From Mesorhabditis belari (lineage: Eukaryota; Nematoda; Chromadorea; Rhabditida; Rhabditidae): 64,000 nt of DNA. Numbering within the stretch: the stretch's first letter is position 1; the number at the start of each line of letters is the position of its first letter. The stretch is from contig CAUEEP010000883.1 of the NCBI GenBank assembly GCA_958450365.1, positions 364,001 to 428,000 of the forward strand, read 5' to 3'. The notes below the pieces were generated by a model. That model searched no databases, was not told the DNA's origin, and was given only the letters and a program-made list of their open reading frames with translations. Positions 32,960 through 44,974 of this stretch are shown in pieces. The position numbers and the translations under genes were made by a program.

Positions 32960-35900
32960 TGAAACATCACACTACAAATCCTAGAATGAGTCAAGAACTG
33001 GATCTCTTAAAAAAAAAATTTGTGATGACGGATTTTTGAAGTCAATGTTTCAAAAGTGATAGGGTGATCGGAAGAATTTTGGAGTCTAGGATTTTCGCCA
33101 GCAAACGCCTGAAAATCAATCTAAAAACGTTAATGATTTTAAAATGGGCCGAAGCTTTCATTTTACGATGATAATTTGAAAAAAAAATTTAAAAACTCAA
33201 GTGGATTTGAGGTTAAGCTGAAAATGTGGCTCGTTGTTGAGGGTTTTCATCGGCTTTTTGGCAAAATTCTGTGATGCTAGAACAAAATTCACAAAAAAAA
33301 GCCGTCAACTGGCATGTCAGCCGTCAACATTGAGGGGTGCTAAAGTGCAATGCCTTAGCCTCAATGAGCAGTCGGTCTGCATTTATGTCAAGTTGTTCTG
33401 TGATTACCCAAGTTACTCAATTAGGATCCGCAAAAATACAGTTTAATAAGTAATTATCTAGAAAAATGCGGATTTTAAATAACTAACTCGAATATTCGAT
33501 TCTCTTTAAGCTAACGAGTGATATTCATTTGAATAATATATTTCAGAATCGTTGTTTCAAGCTAGGCGTGCTAAAGTGCAATTGCTTAGCCTCAATGAGC
33601 GGCCGGTCTGCATTTATGTCAAGTTGTTCAAAATTCTGCAATTCTCCCAAAAGATTTAACTAAAAGAAAGTTCCTATAGGAAGATTTCAACAGTTTTTTT
33701 TGCAAAACCACAATTTAAACAGTGAAAACAACTCTCATTTGAAGTTTAAACAGTTTAAACAAACTCTCATTTCTCATTTTCAGAGTCGTTGTTTCAAACT
33801 AGTTGAGTTAAAGTGAAATGCCTCACCCTTAGTGCCTCATGGTTTAGAAGTCAAGTTTTAATCTTCCAAAATTTTATTTTATCAATTGAAACGCTTTTTT
33901 GCACACAAAATGAACCAAACAACAGCAAACAACCATTAAGTGCATTTCAAATTGTTGTGTTTCAAAGTGGTTTGGTAAGGTTTTTCTAAAAGCTCCGTTA
34001 ATCCAATTGAGCGTTAGATCAATTAAATCATATTTTTCATTAAAACTTTGATACAATCTCTTCCCCATTTCCTCATTCATTTGTTCTTGTTTTCATGGAT
34101 ACAAAAGTAGAATTTCCCGAAAATTCTTTGCTTTCCGATATGATCTTTTTTGGCTGATCGATGGCTGACTAAAAATAGTCGATTTTCGTGTCAACATTGA
34201 GCTATTTTTATCTTTTTTTTGTGATCTGTAGAAGTTTCGCCTTGAGAAAAGATCGTTTTTAAATCATTTTTGAATACTGCACGACAAAGGCTTTTTTTCT
34301 TTCCTTTTCTTCACCAAAATCTTTTTCTTTCTAAAAAGATGCGCTTACAGTTGTGCAAAGCTTTCTATATGCTTTTTGCGTTCTAAATTTGGCTCCTTAT
34401 CTCTCTAAGTTTAGTTCCTTAGCGTACTGTACTAGACTAAAGTACTGTAAATTTACGTCATTAGTTTTAAACGCCTTTTAACTGAAAAAGACAATTTTAG
34501 AAAAGAGATGACGGTGATTTTAAAGCTAATGTTTCAAAATTGATCGATTTGACTGTTGAATCAAGATTTCAATCATTACGAAATTGGGACTGGTGCTAAA
34601 TTTGGTGTTAAAACTTTTTAATTTAGAAATGAATCTCTTTAAATTGGTTGCAAACTCTATTCTCAAATAGATGAACGATTCAGTCTAGATTAGAGTATTC
34701 AGTCTTGACTTTCTGGATTACTTTATTCAATCTAGGATAGGATCTTCAGTCTAGACTAGTTCCTTATCTCTCTAAATTTGGTTTCTTATCTCTCCAGGGT
34801 TGGTTCCTTATCTCTCTAAATCTGGTTCCTTAACTCACTAAATTTGGATAAATTGGATTATGGTAGATTGGCTAAAAGCACGTTTTTTAGTCAGTAAAGT
34901 TTTGGGTATTTGTTTGAAGTGTTTTTTAAAAAGTGCACATCAAGAAAATTCAAAGTTTCAAGCTTAGCGGCTCAGTAAAAAAAATAGGCTAATTAATAAA
35001 ATAATTAAAGTTTTATTAATAAAACTAATTAATAAATAAATAATCAAAGGTTTATTTTTAGTTTGCCTACAAAAGCTCGTTTCCAAGTGCTCTTTGTATT
35101 TTCAGCAATCGCCTTTACCTTTACCTTTACCGAAAAATCCCGAAAACTATTTAAAAATAAAAGTAAAAGCAAAAATAAAAGTAAAAATAAAAACAAAAAC
35201 AAAAACAAAAGCACTATTCACTCCCAAAAAGTCACAAAAGTTGTGAAATCGATTTTCTTTCCCTAAAAATCAAATTGACAATGATTTTGCGTTGAGATTT
35301 TTTTTAAAAATCATCTCCGGGAATTTTCCCCGATTTCAAATTTCAGAAAAGAGAGATATCCAATGAGAAATCTCAATGACAATCACTTTTTTGTTTGTTG
35401 ATTCGAAAAAAAAGGAAAGGCTTTTAAAAAATACCAAATATTTTCTTCCCAAAAACTAAATCAGAACTTAGTGCGCCTTTTTGTTATGGGAATTGCTTAT
35501 TGTTTATTGATTAAAACTTTAATTCAAATATGAAATGATTGTTTATTTATATTTATATTTAAAAACATATTCAATATCCGGAAACTCTTTTTTATGATTT
35601 TCTTCTTTCTTTTGAGTGTTTTTAGCCCAGAAAACAGTGAAAATTTCCAAAATCTCTTAAAACTTTAAATTTTCCTTAAACATAATCAACTTTTTCATTG
35701 TATTTGCATACCTATGTAATAGTTATGTAATAGTTATGTAGTAGTTAGGTAGTAGTTATGTAATAGTTACCGTAAATAATGTAATAGTACCCCACCACCC
35801 CCCACGTACAGTCGCGTAGTCGCAAATACAGTCGCGTACTCGTTTTTTAGTATTTCATTTTTTTCAAAGCACCCGTACTTTCAAAAAACGCGTTTTTAGT

Positions 35901-37100
35901 ATCAAAAAATAGCTGAAATTCAGGGCTATTTTTTGATACCCAAGCGCGCATTGTAGCTCAAACCAGTGTCGAGAAAAACTCGTTCAAAGCTAGACTACGC
36001 AACACTCCGCACCGTCATTATGGGGGTGGGGTACTATTACAGTATTTACGGTATGTAATAGTTATGTAGTAGTTATGTAATAGTTATGTAATAGTAAATG
36101 AAAGAAAAATTGTAAATAATGATAAATTTTAATGAATTAAGACCGATAATGGCTGATAACTGAATCGCAATCCTCTTGAAACACTTTGAAACATAAATTT
36201 TCTCATCCCCATCATCTTTTCCTTACAAAGCCTCTTGAAAATTGGGCCAAAATGGTCGACCGCATTGCAAATGAACCAAATGAACCAAATAAACCAAATG
36301 AACCAAATGCAGAGCTAAAAACAAAACCAACTCCAAATGCAAATGCATCCAGTTAAAGTCTCGACGCTTAAGCGCATACATAGACTTGGTTTACTGTACG
36401 TTTGGATACTATTTACAATCCACTATTTGCATATTTGGACTTTGACAGTTCCCTTAAAAATTTGGAAATATTTGCACAAAAATCCCCGCCATTTCAATCA
36501 AAATCACTGACATTGCCATTCCTGCTAAAGGTTTTGAATGCCCAATTTTGAAACATTGATTTTATCAAGCTTTAAAACATTATTTTCCCAATCCAATTCC
36601 AATATTCATTTCAATCACATCAAATTCCTTTTCTCGAAATATTTCTGGAATCATTTTTGTCATTCATAACGTTCTTTTCCTAGTTTCTGTTGAAAAAGGA
36701 GAATTTTTGAAACAAAACACCGCCCGTTTCTTTTTTTTTTTTCCGTTTTTCCATTTTTGGAAGGAAACGAAGCCCCCATCACATGGCTTTTTGACTCAAA
36801 AAAAGTCCCTTTTTCACTTTTCGCTCCAATCTTTTTTCGCTTTAAAGCTCTAATAAACAGTTGAAAGGTTTTTGAGAGAAAAATCTGGAGAAATCGAGAA
36901 AATATTATGCACTTTCTTCTGTTGATGAATCAGACGTTTTTGAGGAAATTTTTCGAAAAAAAAACACAGTGATAAGAGCTTTTTAAATAAATTCGCTTAG
37001 TCACGAGCACTTGTGACAAGATTTTTTTTGAGAAAAATAGCCCAAAAGATTGAGAAATGTTTTTTGAGTCTGTCGATTGATGTAGAGTGTTTATCATTGA
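32960..37100. other. gene-poor AT-rich region
   Basis: No exon with splice support was accepted. It contains short direct repeats (AGTGCAATGCCTTAGCCTCA-type at 33344 and 33572; TTTCAGAGTCGTTGTTTCAA-type at 33545 and 33780), GTTCCTTATCTCTC-type repeats at 34760-34850, the family B MITE at 35768 and a Pro/Asn-rich 34-codon frame at 36252-36356 that was not accepted. Confidence 0.55.
35768..36053. mobile_element. MITE, family B, inside a GTAATAGTTAT tandem
   Basis: Complete element whose two flanks are the same short tandem repeat (GTAATAGTTATGTAGTAGTT on both sides, 35715-35767 and 36054-36100). It therefore inserted into a pre-existing array. Confidence 0.9.
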
Positions 37101-37439
37101 CCATCTAATTCTGTTCCGATTTGGTTCCCATTAGGTTCCCATTAGGTTCCCATCCTTTTTTTGATTTGGTTTCTATTCCTATTTCATAAATTTCAATCCT
37201 GTAACTTCTTTAAAGTGTCTACAGTGTCTACCTGTAACACTTTCAAATTTCCAAGTTCCCTTGAATCATTAAGAAGCTGGTTTTTTTTGTGCAATTTGTG
37301 CAGATTTCAATTGTTATTTTGCAAGTCAATATGCCAATTGATGCCAATTGATGTAGAGTTTTTATCATTGAGCATCTAATTCTGTTCCGATTTGGTCCTG
37401 ATTTGGTTTCCATTAGTGGAATTGGAAATTGGAAACATC

Positions 37440-37565
37440 CATCCATTAGGAATGGATGGATGGTTCCAATATGGATGTTTCCAATATGGATGGCTCCAAT
37501 ATGGATGTTTCCGATATGGATGGCTCCGATATGGATGGCTCCAATATGGATGTTTCCAACAGGAT
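37440..37565. repeat. ATGGATGTTTCCAAT minisatellite
   Basis: Eight or so units of ATGGATG(T/G)(T/C)TCC(A/G)AT. Only period-driven ORFs. GGTTCCCATTA units just upstream (37120-37155) resemble the 10.6 kb array. Confidence 0.92.
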
Positions 37566-37569
37566 TGGA

Positions 37570-37905
37570 AACAAGAAGGACGAGAGAAGTCTGAGCTTTT
37601 GAATGGTCTGATTTTGAGAGGAAAGAGATAAATATTTTTGCGCTTTTGGCTGAATATTGCCTAACGCGGTTATCGTAAAGTCCCTGGCTGTTTTTTTTCG
37701 TTTTTGAAACTCCCTTTTCAAATCCCTGTCATCCTGCAGGGTCAACTGTTTAAAATTGGTTTCACTGATAAAACCAGATTGGCATTTCTTGGAGGGGAAA
37801 GCTTCCTGCTTGAAAAAATGGGGTTAACTTTGAAAAGATTGAAAGATTTGAAAAGATTTAGAAGATGTACTGTAATCAAATCGATTTGCAGTAGTGCAAA
37901 AGTCC
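37570..37905. repeat. segmental duplication, unit P copy 1
   Basis: Matches 40005-40350 in the same orientation: TTTTGAGAGGAAAGAGATAA, ATATTGCCTAACGCGGTTAT, CATCCTGCAGGGTCAACTGT, AAAGATTTAGAAGATGTACT. Copies differ by scattered substitutions and small indels. Confidence 0.88.
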
Positions 37906-37925
37906 CTGTGATAATCTCTGTCATC

Positions 37926-38130
37926 CTACATTATAATTCTATCATTACTATGTCTGATTTGAATCCAGAGCACTAGTCGGGCCTCCTAGAATCCTCAATA
38001 AAGGCTAGTAAAGGGCGCAGAAAAGGATTGGAAGCAATGTCTTGATGGTGGATTGCCAGAGCGGCTGTTTCTGGAAGATGCCGGGTTCGATCCCGTCTGC
38101 AGTCATTCTTTTTGGCAACTTGCCGTACTT
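37926..38130 (+). repeat. SINE-like repeat with tRNA-type promoter, copy 1
   Basis: Shared with 45506-45712: ATTATAATTCTATCATTACT, CTGATTTGAATCCAGAGCAC, GGCTAGTAAAGG, then an A-box-like TGCCAGAGCG and a B-box GGGTTCGATCCC, then TTCTTTTTGGCAACTTGCCG. The B box fits the pol III consensus, but the T stem does not pair fully, so it is not a functional tRNA. SINEs are rare in nematodes, and two copies are too few to be certain. Confidence 0.6.
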
Positions 38131-38289
38131 GCTTCTTCTGTTGTATACAGGTCAACTGTATACAACAGGATTCAAAACATCCATCACAAAGCCCCCCAAA
38201 CTTTGAAACTTCATCTTTTTAAAGTTTTAAAACATTAAGCGACGCATGTACTTCAGATTTCTGTATAAGAAATACAAATATCTAAAAAA

Positions 38290-38525
38290 CGAATTGATTC
38301 CTATTATTTGATACTTCGAAAAATTCCAGCCGAACACTTTGAAACAAGCCTTTGTCATGTTTTCTGTCAAAAACTTTTCAATCATCTTTCCTTCAATCAT
38401 CTTTCCTTCAATCATCTTTCCTTCAATCATCTTTCCTCCAATCAAAATCAATTCCCCTTTTCCTTGTTTATTTTTGAGAGATATTTCTTTCATTTATATT
38501 ATTTCAAGAATTATTTCTGTACGAT
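38290..38525. repeat. segmental duplication, unit Q copy 1, with 15-mer array
   Basis: GAATTGATTCCTATTATTTG through GGATTTCTG-like TATTATTTCAAGAATTATTT is repeated at 39088-39302. Copy 1 has four TCAATCATCTTTCCT units (38380-38440), copy 2 fewer. It lies beside unit P, so the 37.6-40.3 kb block has order P-Q-Q'-P'. Confidence 0.88.
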
Positions 38526-38614
38526 AAAGTACTTTGGATGAGTGAAATGACTTGAAATTTTTCATGGGCTGTTTTTTACATTAAAGAAATTCAAAAATAC
38601 TTTTCACTGGACTA

Positions 38615-39045
38615 GCACTTATATCCGGCTCTAAACTAGCAAAAACTGGCTATAAACTAGCAAAAACTGGCTCTAAACTAGCAAAACGGCCACAAAACTG
38701 CCTCTAGCAACCGGCCAAACTACAACGGCCAAACACAAACGGCCAAACACGCCAAACAGCAAAAGGCAAACAGCAAAAGGCCAACAGCAAACGCCAAACT
38801 AGCAAAAAGGCACAGCAAACGCCGGCAAAAGCCACAGCAAAAAGGCCACGCAAACGGCCAAACTAGCAAAGGCCAAGCAAAGGCCAAAGCACCGGCCACG
38901 GCAGGCCAAGACGGCCAAACTAGAAAGGCATAACAGCAAAAACTGGCTCTAAACTAGCAAAAACTGGCTCTAAACTAGCAAAAAACTGGCTCTAAACTAG
39001 CAAACTGGCTCTAAACTAGCAAACTGGCTCTAAACTAGCAAAAAC
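38615..39045. repeat. CTCTAAACTAGCAAAAACTGG array with disordered centre
   Basis: Regular 21-22-base units at both ends enclose 38690-38935, where the units dissolve into CGGCCAAAC/AGCAAAAGGC fragments almost without T. The abrupt quality change suggests consensus error in a long tandem array. Confidence 0.9.
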
Positions 39046-39087
39046 AGGGTGCGTCTATAATTTTTTGACAGATTGTATATAAAAAAA

Positions 39088-39305
39088 AATGAATTGATTC
39101 CTATTATTTGATACTTCCAAAAATTCCAGCCGAACACTTTGAAACAAGCCTTTGTCATGTTTTCTTTCAAAAACTTTTCAATCATCTTTTCTCCAATCAA
39201 ATTTCAATCATCTTTCCTCCAATCAAAATCAATTCCACTTTTCCTTATTTATTTCTGAGAGATATTTCTTTTATTTATATTATTTCAAGAATTATTTCTG
39301 CAAAA
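39088..39305. repeat. segmental duplication, unit Q copy 2
   Basis: Second copy of the unit at 38290, same strand, including CCAGCCGAACACTTTGAAAC. Confidence 0.88.
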
Positions 39306-39491
39306 AAATCCAATTCATTTTTCAATCGTATCCAAAAAAAAAATCTTCATATTAACTGCTAAAGCATTTCTCGTTCGTACGCAAATTTGAAACATTATTT
39401 TATGATCCTTTTCATTTCCATGCTTCAAATAACAAAATCGAATTTGTTTTCTAATAAATGCAAAGATTCAATTGAAAGATTGCCATCAAAC

Positions 39492-39779
39492 TACCGTATT
39501 TCTTCGAATAGAATACCGGGTAAAGAGTATCATCGCGAACTCCTGCGTAGCAGCCCTTTTTAAAATTTCTTTTCTGCATAAAAGCTTTCAATCAAGTGCT
39601 ATAGGGCTGGAAAATGACTCAAAAATACGACATGAGCTAACAGATTTTTGAGCCATTTTCCAGCTCTATAGCACTTGATTGAAAGCTTTTATGCAGAAAA
39701 GAAATTTTCAAAAAGGGCTGCTACGCAGGAGTACGCGATGATACTCTTTACCCGGTCTTCTATTCGAAGAAATACGGTA
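39492..39779. mobile_element. MITE, family F, copy 1
   Basis: Ends TACCGTATTTCTTCGAATAG and its inverse CTATTCGAAGAAATACGGTA. Long arms (GGTAAAGAGTATCATCGCG, CTCCTGCGTAGCAGCCC, AAAGCTTTCAATCAAGTGCT) pair around a short loop. The second copy is at 52369-52647. Confidence 0.92.
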
Positions 39780-40004
39780 ATCCTTTGTTGATTTTTTTGA
39801 AACCACATTTTCTTCGTAATTCCTTAAAAATCTCCCCAAATCCACTGTTTTGCCATAAATCTAAACACACTAACACTTAAATATCCCTAAATTTGAAACT
39901 TTACCTTTTTTTGACGGCCCCCTCAAAAAATCCAACCAAAAACCATGAGCCCAGTCCATAAAAATGCTTCCGTCAATTCTTATCTCCATTTTTTTGTTGA
40001 ACAG

Positions 40005-40350
40005 GAAGAAAGAACGTTTGAGCTTTTGAATGAGCTGATTTTGAGAGGAAAGAGATAAATATCTTTTTTGCGCTTTTTGCGCTTTTTTGCTGAATATTGC
40101 CTAACGCGGTTATCATAAAGTCCCTGGTTGATTTTTTTCGCTTTTTGAAACTCCCTTTTTTAATCCCTGACATCCTGCAGGGTCAACTGTTTAAAATTGG
40201 CTTCACTGATAAAACTAGATTCGCATTTCTTTGAGGGGAAAGCTTCCTGCTTGAAAAAATGGGGTTAACTTTGAAAAGATTGAAAGTTTTGAAAAGATTT
40301 AGAAGATGTACTATAATCAAATCGATTTGCACTACTGCAAAAGTCAAGTA
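40005..40350. repeat. segmental duplication, unit P copy 2
   Basis: Second copy of 37570-37905, same strand. Confidence 0.88.
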
Positions 40351-40540
40351 TTCGATCTCTTCTGCTCCGTTTGATCAAATCCCTTTCTCTTTCTAATTTT
40401 TATCTAATCTATCTACTTTTGTTTTGATTTACAAAGGATATCGAAAGATTTAAAAAGTGGATAGAAGTGTACTGGGTTGGTGAATTGAACTGGTTCTCGT
40501 TCTAGTTTTTGCTACACTAAACTAATAACAAACAACATAA

Positions 40541-40792
40541 CAAAACAAACAAATAGTAATCAAAAGGGGCGAGGTCCGGACTGTATGGGGAATGCGCCAA
40601 AAGTTCCCAAACAAGGCTATTTATTTTAGAGCGAGTCAGTTTTGCAACATGAGGGCGTGCGTTGTCGTGAATGAGAACGATCTTTGACTTGGAGGGTCTA
40701 TTCTTCTTCAGGGATTCATTCACCTTTTCCAACTGTTCACTGTATTTGATTGCATTAAGGGTCGCCTTGCCATCCAGCAACTCCCAGTACAC
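40541..40792 (-). pseudogene. mariner transposase C-terminal half
   Basis: The frame reads YWELLDGKATLNAIKYSEQ, then KIVLIHDNARPHVAKLT with the second catalytic Asp, then HSPYSPDLAPFDYYLF with the third Asp, 34 residues apart as in mariner DD34D enzymes. The N-terminal DNA-binding domain and first Asp are missing, so it is inactive. Confidence 0.93.
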
Positions 40793-40807
40793 CGGGGTGC
40801 ACTACTA

Positions 40808-41334
40808 TTGGGTTGGTGAGTTGAAAACTGCGGGACTTTGAACTAAAATTTATTGAATATAAAAACATCAATTCATTCCAAATAATTTCCATTATTGATG
40901 ACGACTTCTGCCCATTTTACATGCAATTTGCGGATTCCTCTTTCGTAGTAGGATTTTGGTTTGTTTGTGAGACAAGTGTGAGACTCAAAAATGGAGGACT
41001 GGAGATGTCCCAGTTTGAGCATTTGAGCACTTTCTTCAAAAGAAACCCATTTTGGTGTCAATAGAAAAGTTGTAGAGAATCAAAAATTAAGCTTATATCC
41101 AAATTTCCAAAAAGATACACTTAGTAGTTTCGCTTAAAATGCAAGTTTTGTGAAAATTCGTAAATTTGGCATTTCTTGAAAACCAGTTTTTGAATCGTTC
41201 TGAAAATTTGGATATAAGCTTGATTTTTGATTCTCTACAACTTTTCCATTAACACCAAAATAGGTTTCTTTTGAAGAAAGTGCTCAAACTGTGACATATG
41301 ACAATAGCCCGCAGTTTTCAATTCACCAATCCAA
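40808..41334. mobile_element. mariner-type MITE nested in a mariner element
   Basis: Ends TTGGGTTGGTGAGTTGAAAA and TTTTCAATTCACCAATCCAA with TA flanks (40806-40807, 41335-41336). Inner blocks AAGCTTATATCCAAATTT and its complement pair around 41130. The ends resemble those of the host element, so they share a transposase type. Confidence 0.85.
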
Positions 41335-41584
41335 TAGTTTTCAAAAGGAGATTGAGGCCTATCAAATGACCGTAATAGTTTAGTTTTTCTTTGAATTTCC
41401 ATCAAAATCTCAGCAAAACAGTAACAACTACGCGACAAACACTAACCAAGTTCACCAACCCAATAGAAGAAATGTAGAAGAAATAATATAGAAAACACAA
41501 AGCTAAATATTGTAGAAAACATTCCTCACCAAAAGTCAATTTCCTTTTTATAAATTTTGAAACACTTACTTTGAAAACATGAAA

Positions 41585-41680
41585 TTCTGCTATTGTATTA
41601 ATACTGCTATTAATACTGCTATTAATACTGCTATTAATGCTGCTATTAATACTGCTATTAATGCTGCTATTAATTTTTTT
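41585..41680. repeat. ATTAATACTGCT 12-mer array
   Basis: Seven units of CTATTAATACTG / CTATTAATGCTG. Confidence 0.93.
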
Positions 41681-41724
41681 CAATCTTATCCACCAGTTGA
41701 GAATTTCCTCTATTTACAAGGCTA

Positions 41725-41880
41725 AATGTTGAAAATTGTCTTTTTATAAAAACTGTTGACACTTTTTATCTTTCTATTTCATTTCTATCTATTTAATTTC
41801 ATTTAAGTACAAGTATACAAGTACTCGACCAGAGAATTCTCTCGAAAATTTCCCTGTAAATCCCACGAGTCAACAAGTCA
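41725..41880. repeat. direct duplicate of 46105-46255
   Basis: Shared blocks: AAAACTGTT(G/A)ACACTTTTTA, ACAAGTATACAAGTAC, AGAGAATTCTCTCGAAAATT and CCCACGAGTCAACAAGT. The two copies are 4.4 kb apart on the same strand; function unknown. Confidence 0.85.
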
Positions 41881-42307
41881 ATCAGAGGAAAAGAGGAGGT
41901 AAAAGTTGGCTCGTTTTCAAATCAAGAAAAGAAAAAGGAAAGAAAAAGGAAAGAAAAAAGGAAAGATTAAAATGGTTTGAATGGGAGAAAAGAGGAAAAA
42001 GATACGGAAATGGGTAAATAATATTTAAAGTTTCAAAATAGACAATGCTTGGCGACAGAAAAGCTTTTCAGGTATACAGAAACCAGTGAATTCTCTTTAT
42101 TGAGCAATTTTCCCAAGATTCCCCTTGGGAAAATTGCTCAATAAAAAAAAATTAGATTTATTCAACACGAATAATGAATTACAACACAACAGAGGAAATT
42201 TTTTACTCTTAATTTCCCTTATTACCCAAATGTTGTTAAGAAAAACCCATAATAATGGGAAAAAGAACCAATCTTTCTAGCCCTTAACCCTAGGAGGGGT
42301 TAAGGAG

Positions 42308-42630
42308 ACAAGAAGACTAGGAGACAAGACTCCTGGATCGAACCCTTAACCCTAGGAGACAAGACTCCTGGATAGGAGCAGACTCCTGGATAGGAGCAGA
42401 CTCCTGGATAGGAGCAGACTCCTGGATAGGAACAGACTCCTGGATGGGACAAGACTCCTGGATAGGAGCAGACTCCTGGATAGGAACAGACTCCTGGATA
42501 GGACCAGACTCCTGAATAGACCAGACTCCTGGACAGGACAAGACTCCTGGATAGGACAAGACTTCTGGATAGGACCAGACTTCTGGATAGGACAAGACTC
42601 CTGGATAGGAACAGACTCCTGGATAGGGTC
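42308..42630. repeat. ACTCCTGGATAGGAGCAG minisatellite
   Basis: About 17 units of 17-18 bases with ACAAG/ACCAG/AGCAG variants. A 92-codon minus ORF across it is a period artefact. Confidence 0.95.
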
Positions 42631-43078
42631 GGCTAAGACGGCTGTTATGGCTGAATTTCTCTCGTTTCTCTTTCTATCTTATCTCTATTTCCCTTGCCTC
42701 TATTTTTCCTTTTCTATTTCCCATTTTTCGTTGAATTCTTAGGATTTCTGTTGGAGTTAAATGCTCAAATAGAACAATGAAAATGGATTCCCACAAATAG
42801 AAATCATTTCTGTGAACTCTCAAAGTATTAAATAGAAATCAGTAAATGGAAATAGCCAAGTGCCATTTTTTTCTATTGTTTAGGTCAATCTATTTGATTT
42901 TCTTTCTGTTTTTTCAGCTTTTGAACTGCTGTGGTTGTATAAATGGCTGAATTTCTCTCGTTTATCTTTCTATCGTAATCTTATCTCTATTTTTTATTCA
43001 ATCTATCTGATTTTTATAGCTTTTTATAGCTATCCTTTTTATCCTTTTTTATCCATTAACTTACCAAATATAGCTAAA

Positions 43079-43307
43079 TACACTACTGGACAATGAAATA
43101 TGATATTTGAAAAAAGATCGTCACTTTCGCACGTCTGTAACTCCATTGTCTTTACCGTATTTCTAAATATTAATATTACCATTGTGTAGCCCTTGAAAAG
43201 AGCTTTCAGAAAATGGATAACACTAATAGTTTAAACTCAAAGACAAGGGGAGTTACAGACGCGCGAAAGTGACGATCATTTTTCAAATATGATTGTCCAG
43301 TAGTGTA
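43079..43307. mobile_element. palindromic MITE, TACACTACTGGACAAT ends
   Basis: TACACTACTGGACAATGAAA at the left and ATTGTCCAGTAGTGTA at the right. Inner GATCGTCACTTTCGCACGTC pairs with GACGCGCGAAAGTGACGATC. Short loop, no ORF. Confidence 0.9.
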
Positions 43308-43403
43308 GTTGCCAGCTTTGAAACTTTAATATTAAAACGGCCATCTATCGACATCAAATTTGAAACTTCTTGATTACAAATTGTCAAATTTCAAATAAAA
43401 CTA

Positions 43404-43927
43404 TTAGGTTGATGCAAAAGTCTTTTTTCATTTTTTTCGTACTTCTTTTGAAAAATAACAAAGTCATCAATTAACCTATGGTTTGCTCTAAATGAAAAGT
43501 GCTTATTGTTGAATTTCCCATCTTTTTAAAGTCAATTTGGGTTCACTTTCAAGCAAATTCGAGAGTGAAAAACGGGTTTTTCATAAAAATCTATAAAAAC
43601 CTCTATAAAGAAATTGGCTGAATCAATTTCTCTGAAAATCTGAAAAAATATCTAACTTTTTGTGCTCTATCTTTTATTTATTAACATCAAGATTGGTTTC
43701 CTTAGCTAAAGCGTCTAAAATGCATCATCGAGGCCGTCGCCTTTTTTGACTACCCGACTTCAGGCTCTCAAAAAATCTAGACATAAGACATTTTAAACTC
43801 GTTTTAATGTCATTTTGCAGAAAAATAATTGACCTTTCGAATGCAATAAACCGTTGTTCAATTGGTGCATTTGTTACTTTTTAACGGAAGTACGAAAAAA
43901 ATGAAAAAGACTTTTGCATCAACCTAA
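43404..43927. mobile_element. mariner-type MITE, family A, third copy
   Basis: TA-flanked, ends TTAGGTTGATGCAAAAGTC and GACTTTTGCATCAACCTAA. Its termini are more symmetric than those of the 8.5 kb copy; the interior is diverged but collinear. Confidence 0.9.
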
Positions 43928-44395
43928 TACTTCGAGCTTCACTTAAAGCTTAAAGATTATAATATTTATAAAAAGAAATTGCTTTATTGTAAAAGTATTG
44001 TTTAAAAGAAATCAACTTTTCCGATAACCTCGAATTCAAAGTAATACAAAAACTAAGCTATTAGCAAACACTAAGCTATTAGCAAAAACTGTCGAGTCTA
44101 AGCAATTGAAACTCATATTTTTGACTCATATTTTAAGCTATACTCGCTATTTTAAGCTATAAATGTTAATTTTCATAAAAATTTCTCCTTTGTTTGCTTA
44201 TTGTAAAAGTATTGTTTAAAAGAAAACAACTTTTTCGATAGCCTTCTTTTTGCTAATGTTACCCTATATTAACTTTCGAATAATTACCGGATTAGGCTCA
44301 ACTCTTTGAAACCCAACATTGAGGCAGAATGGAGTCTGGCCCAGCTATAAACATAAATCAGCATAAATGCCCAACATTGAGGCAGAATGCCAGCA

Positions 44396-44497
44396 TACCG
44401 TATTTACTCTATTAGTGGGGTCCTCTCTAATAGTGGGGTCGTCTGGAAGGGGATCGAAAAAATCGTGGAGGACCCCACTAATAGAGTAAATACGGTA
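44396..44497. mobile_element. 102-bp mini-MITE, TACCGTATTTACTCTATTAG ends
   Basis: TACCGTATTTACTCTATTAG and CTAATAGAGTAAATACGGTA with TGGGGTCCTC / GAGGACCCCA inner arms. It inserted into a local repeat carrying CAACATTGAGGCAGAAT (44310, 44371, 44503). Confidence 0.9.
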
Positions 44498-44974
44498 AAT
44501 GCTCAACATTGAGGCTGAATTGCTCTCTCAATCGATCAATTTTTAAATCATTCAATCAACGTTGAAATTTGAAATCAAACTTTTGATTTCAAACTTCAAT
44601 CGAACTAGTTCTAGCGTCGCCTAAAGCTTTCATTTCTTAATCAGGTTCTATTCAAACTTTTTCATTTTCAGAGCTTATAGTAGTAAAGTAGCTTTTAGTT
44701 TTTATGCTATAGTTTAAAGCACTTCAACTACGATAGCTCAGCTATTTTATTTGCTGAAATCAGCTCTTTCTTCTGTTCTTTGAACTTTTAAAGGCTAAGC
44801 GATCACATTCTGATTGGCGAACTCGCTTGGTCAATTAGATCCTCTAGATTCCAGGCTAGAACTTTTTGTTTCAAAAATTGATTCATCTAAAAAGATAAAA
44901 GAGAAGTTCTTTTTTCTAATTAATCGGTGACGTCGAAAATAACAAAAAAAAATTTAAAGGATAAGATATTAAAA

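Larger units (their letters stand above)
40472..41463 (-). mobile_element. mariner element, decayed, interrupted by a MITE
   Basis: Ends CTGGGTTGGTGAATTGAAC and GTTCACCAACCCAA, flanked by TA (40470-40471, 41464-41465). It holds a transposase C-terminal fragment next to its left end and a 5' leader at 41335-41463. Between them sits the inner element 40808-41334. Confidence 0.85.

Noticed and set aside
36190..36356. Pro/Asn-rich frame ending KTKPTPNANASS, as a possible last exon
   Set aside because: The AATGAACC tandem repeat explains the composition, and the only upstream acceptor (TTACAAAG) is poor. There are no partner exons.
38050..38110. tRNA gene
   Set aside because: A B box is present, but the T stem does not pair fully and no acceptor stem or anticodon arm can be drawn; kept only as a SINE-like repeat.
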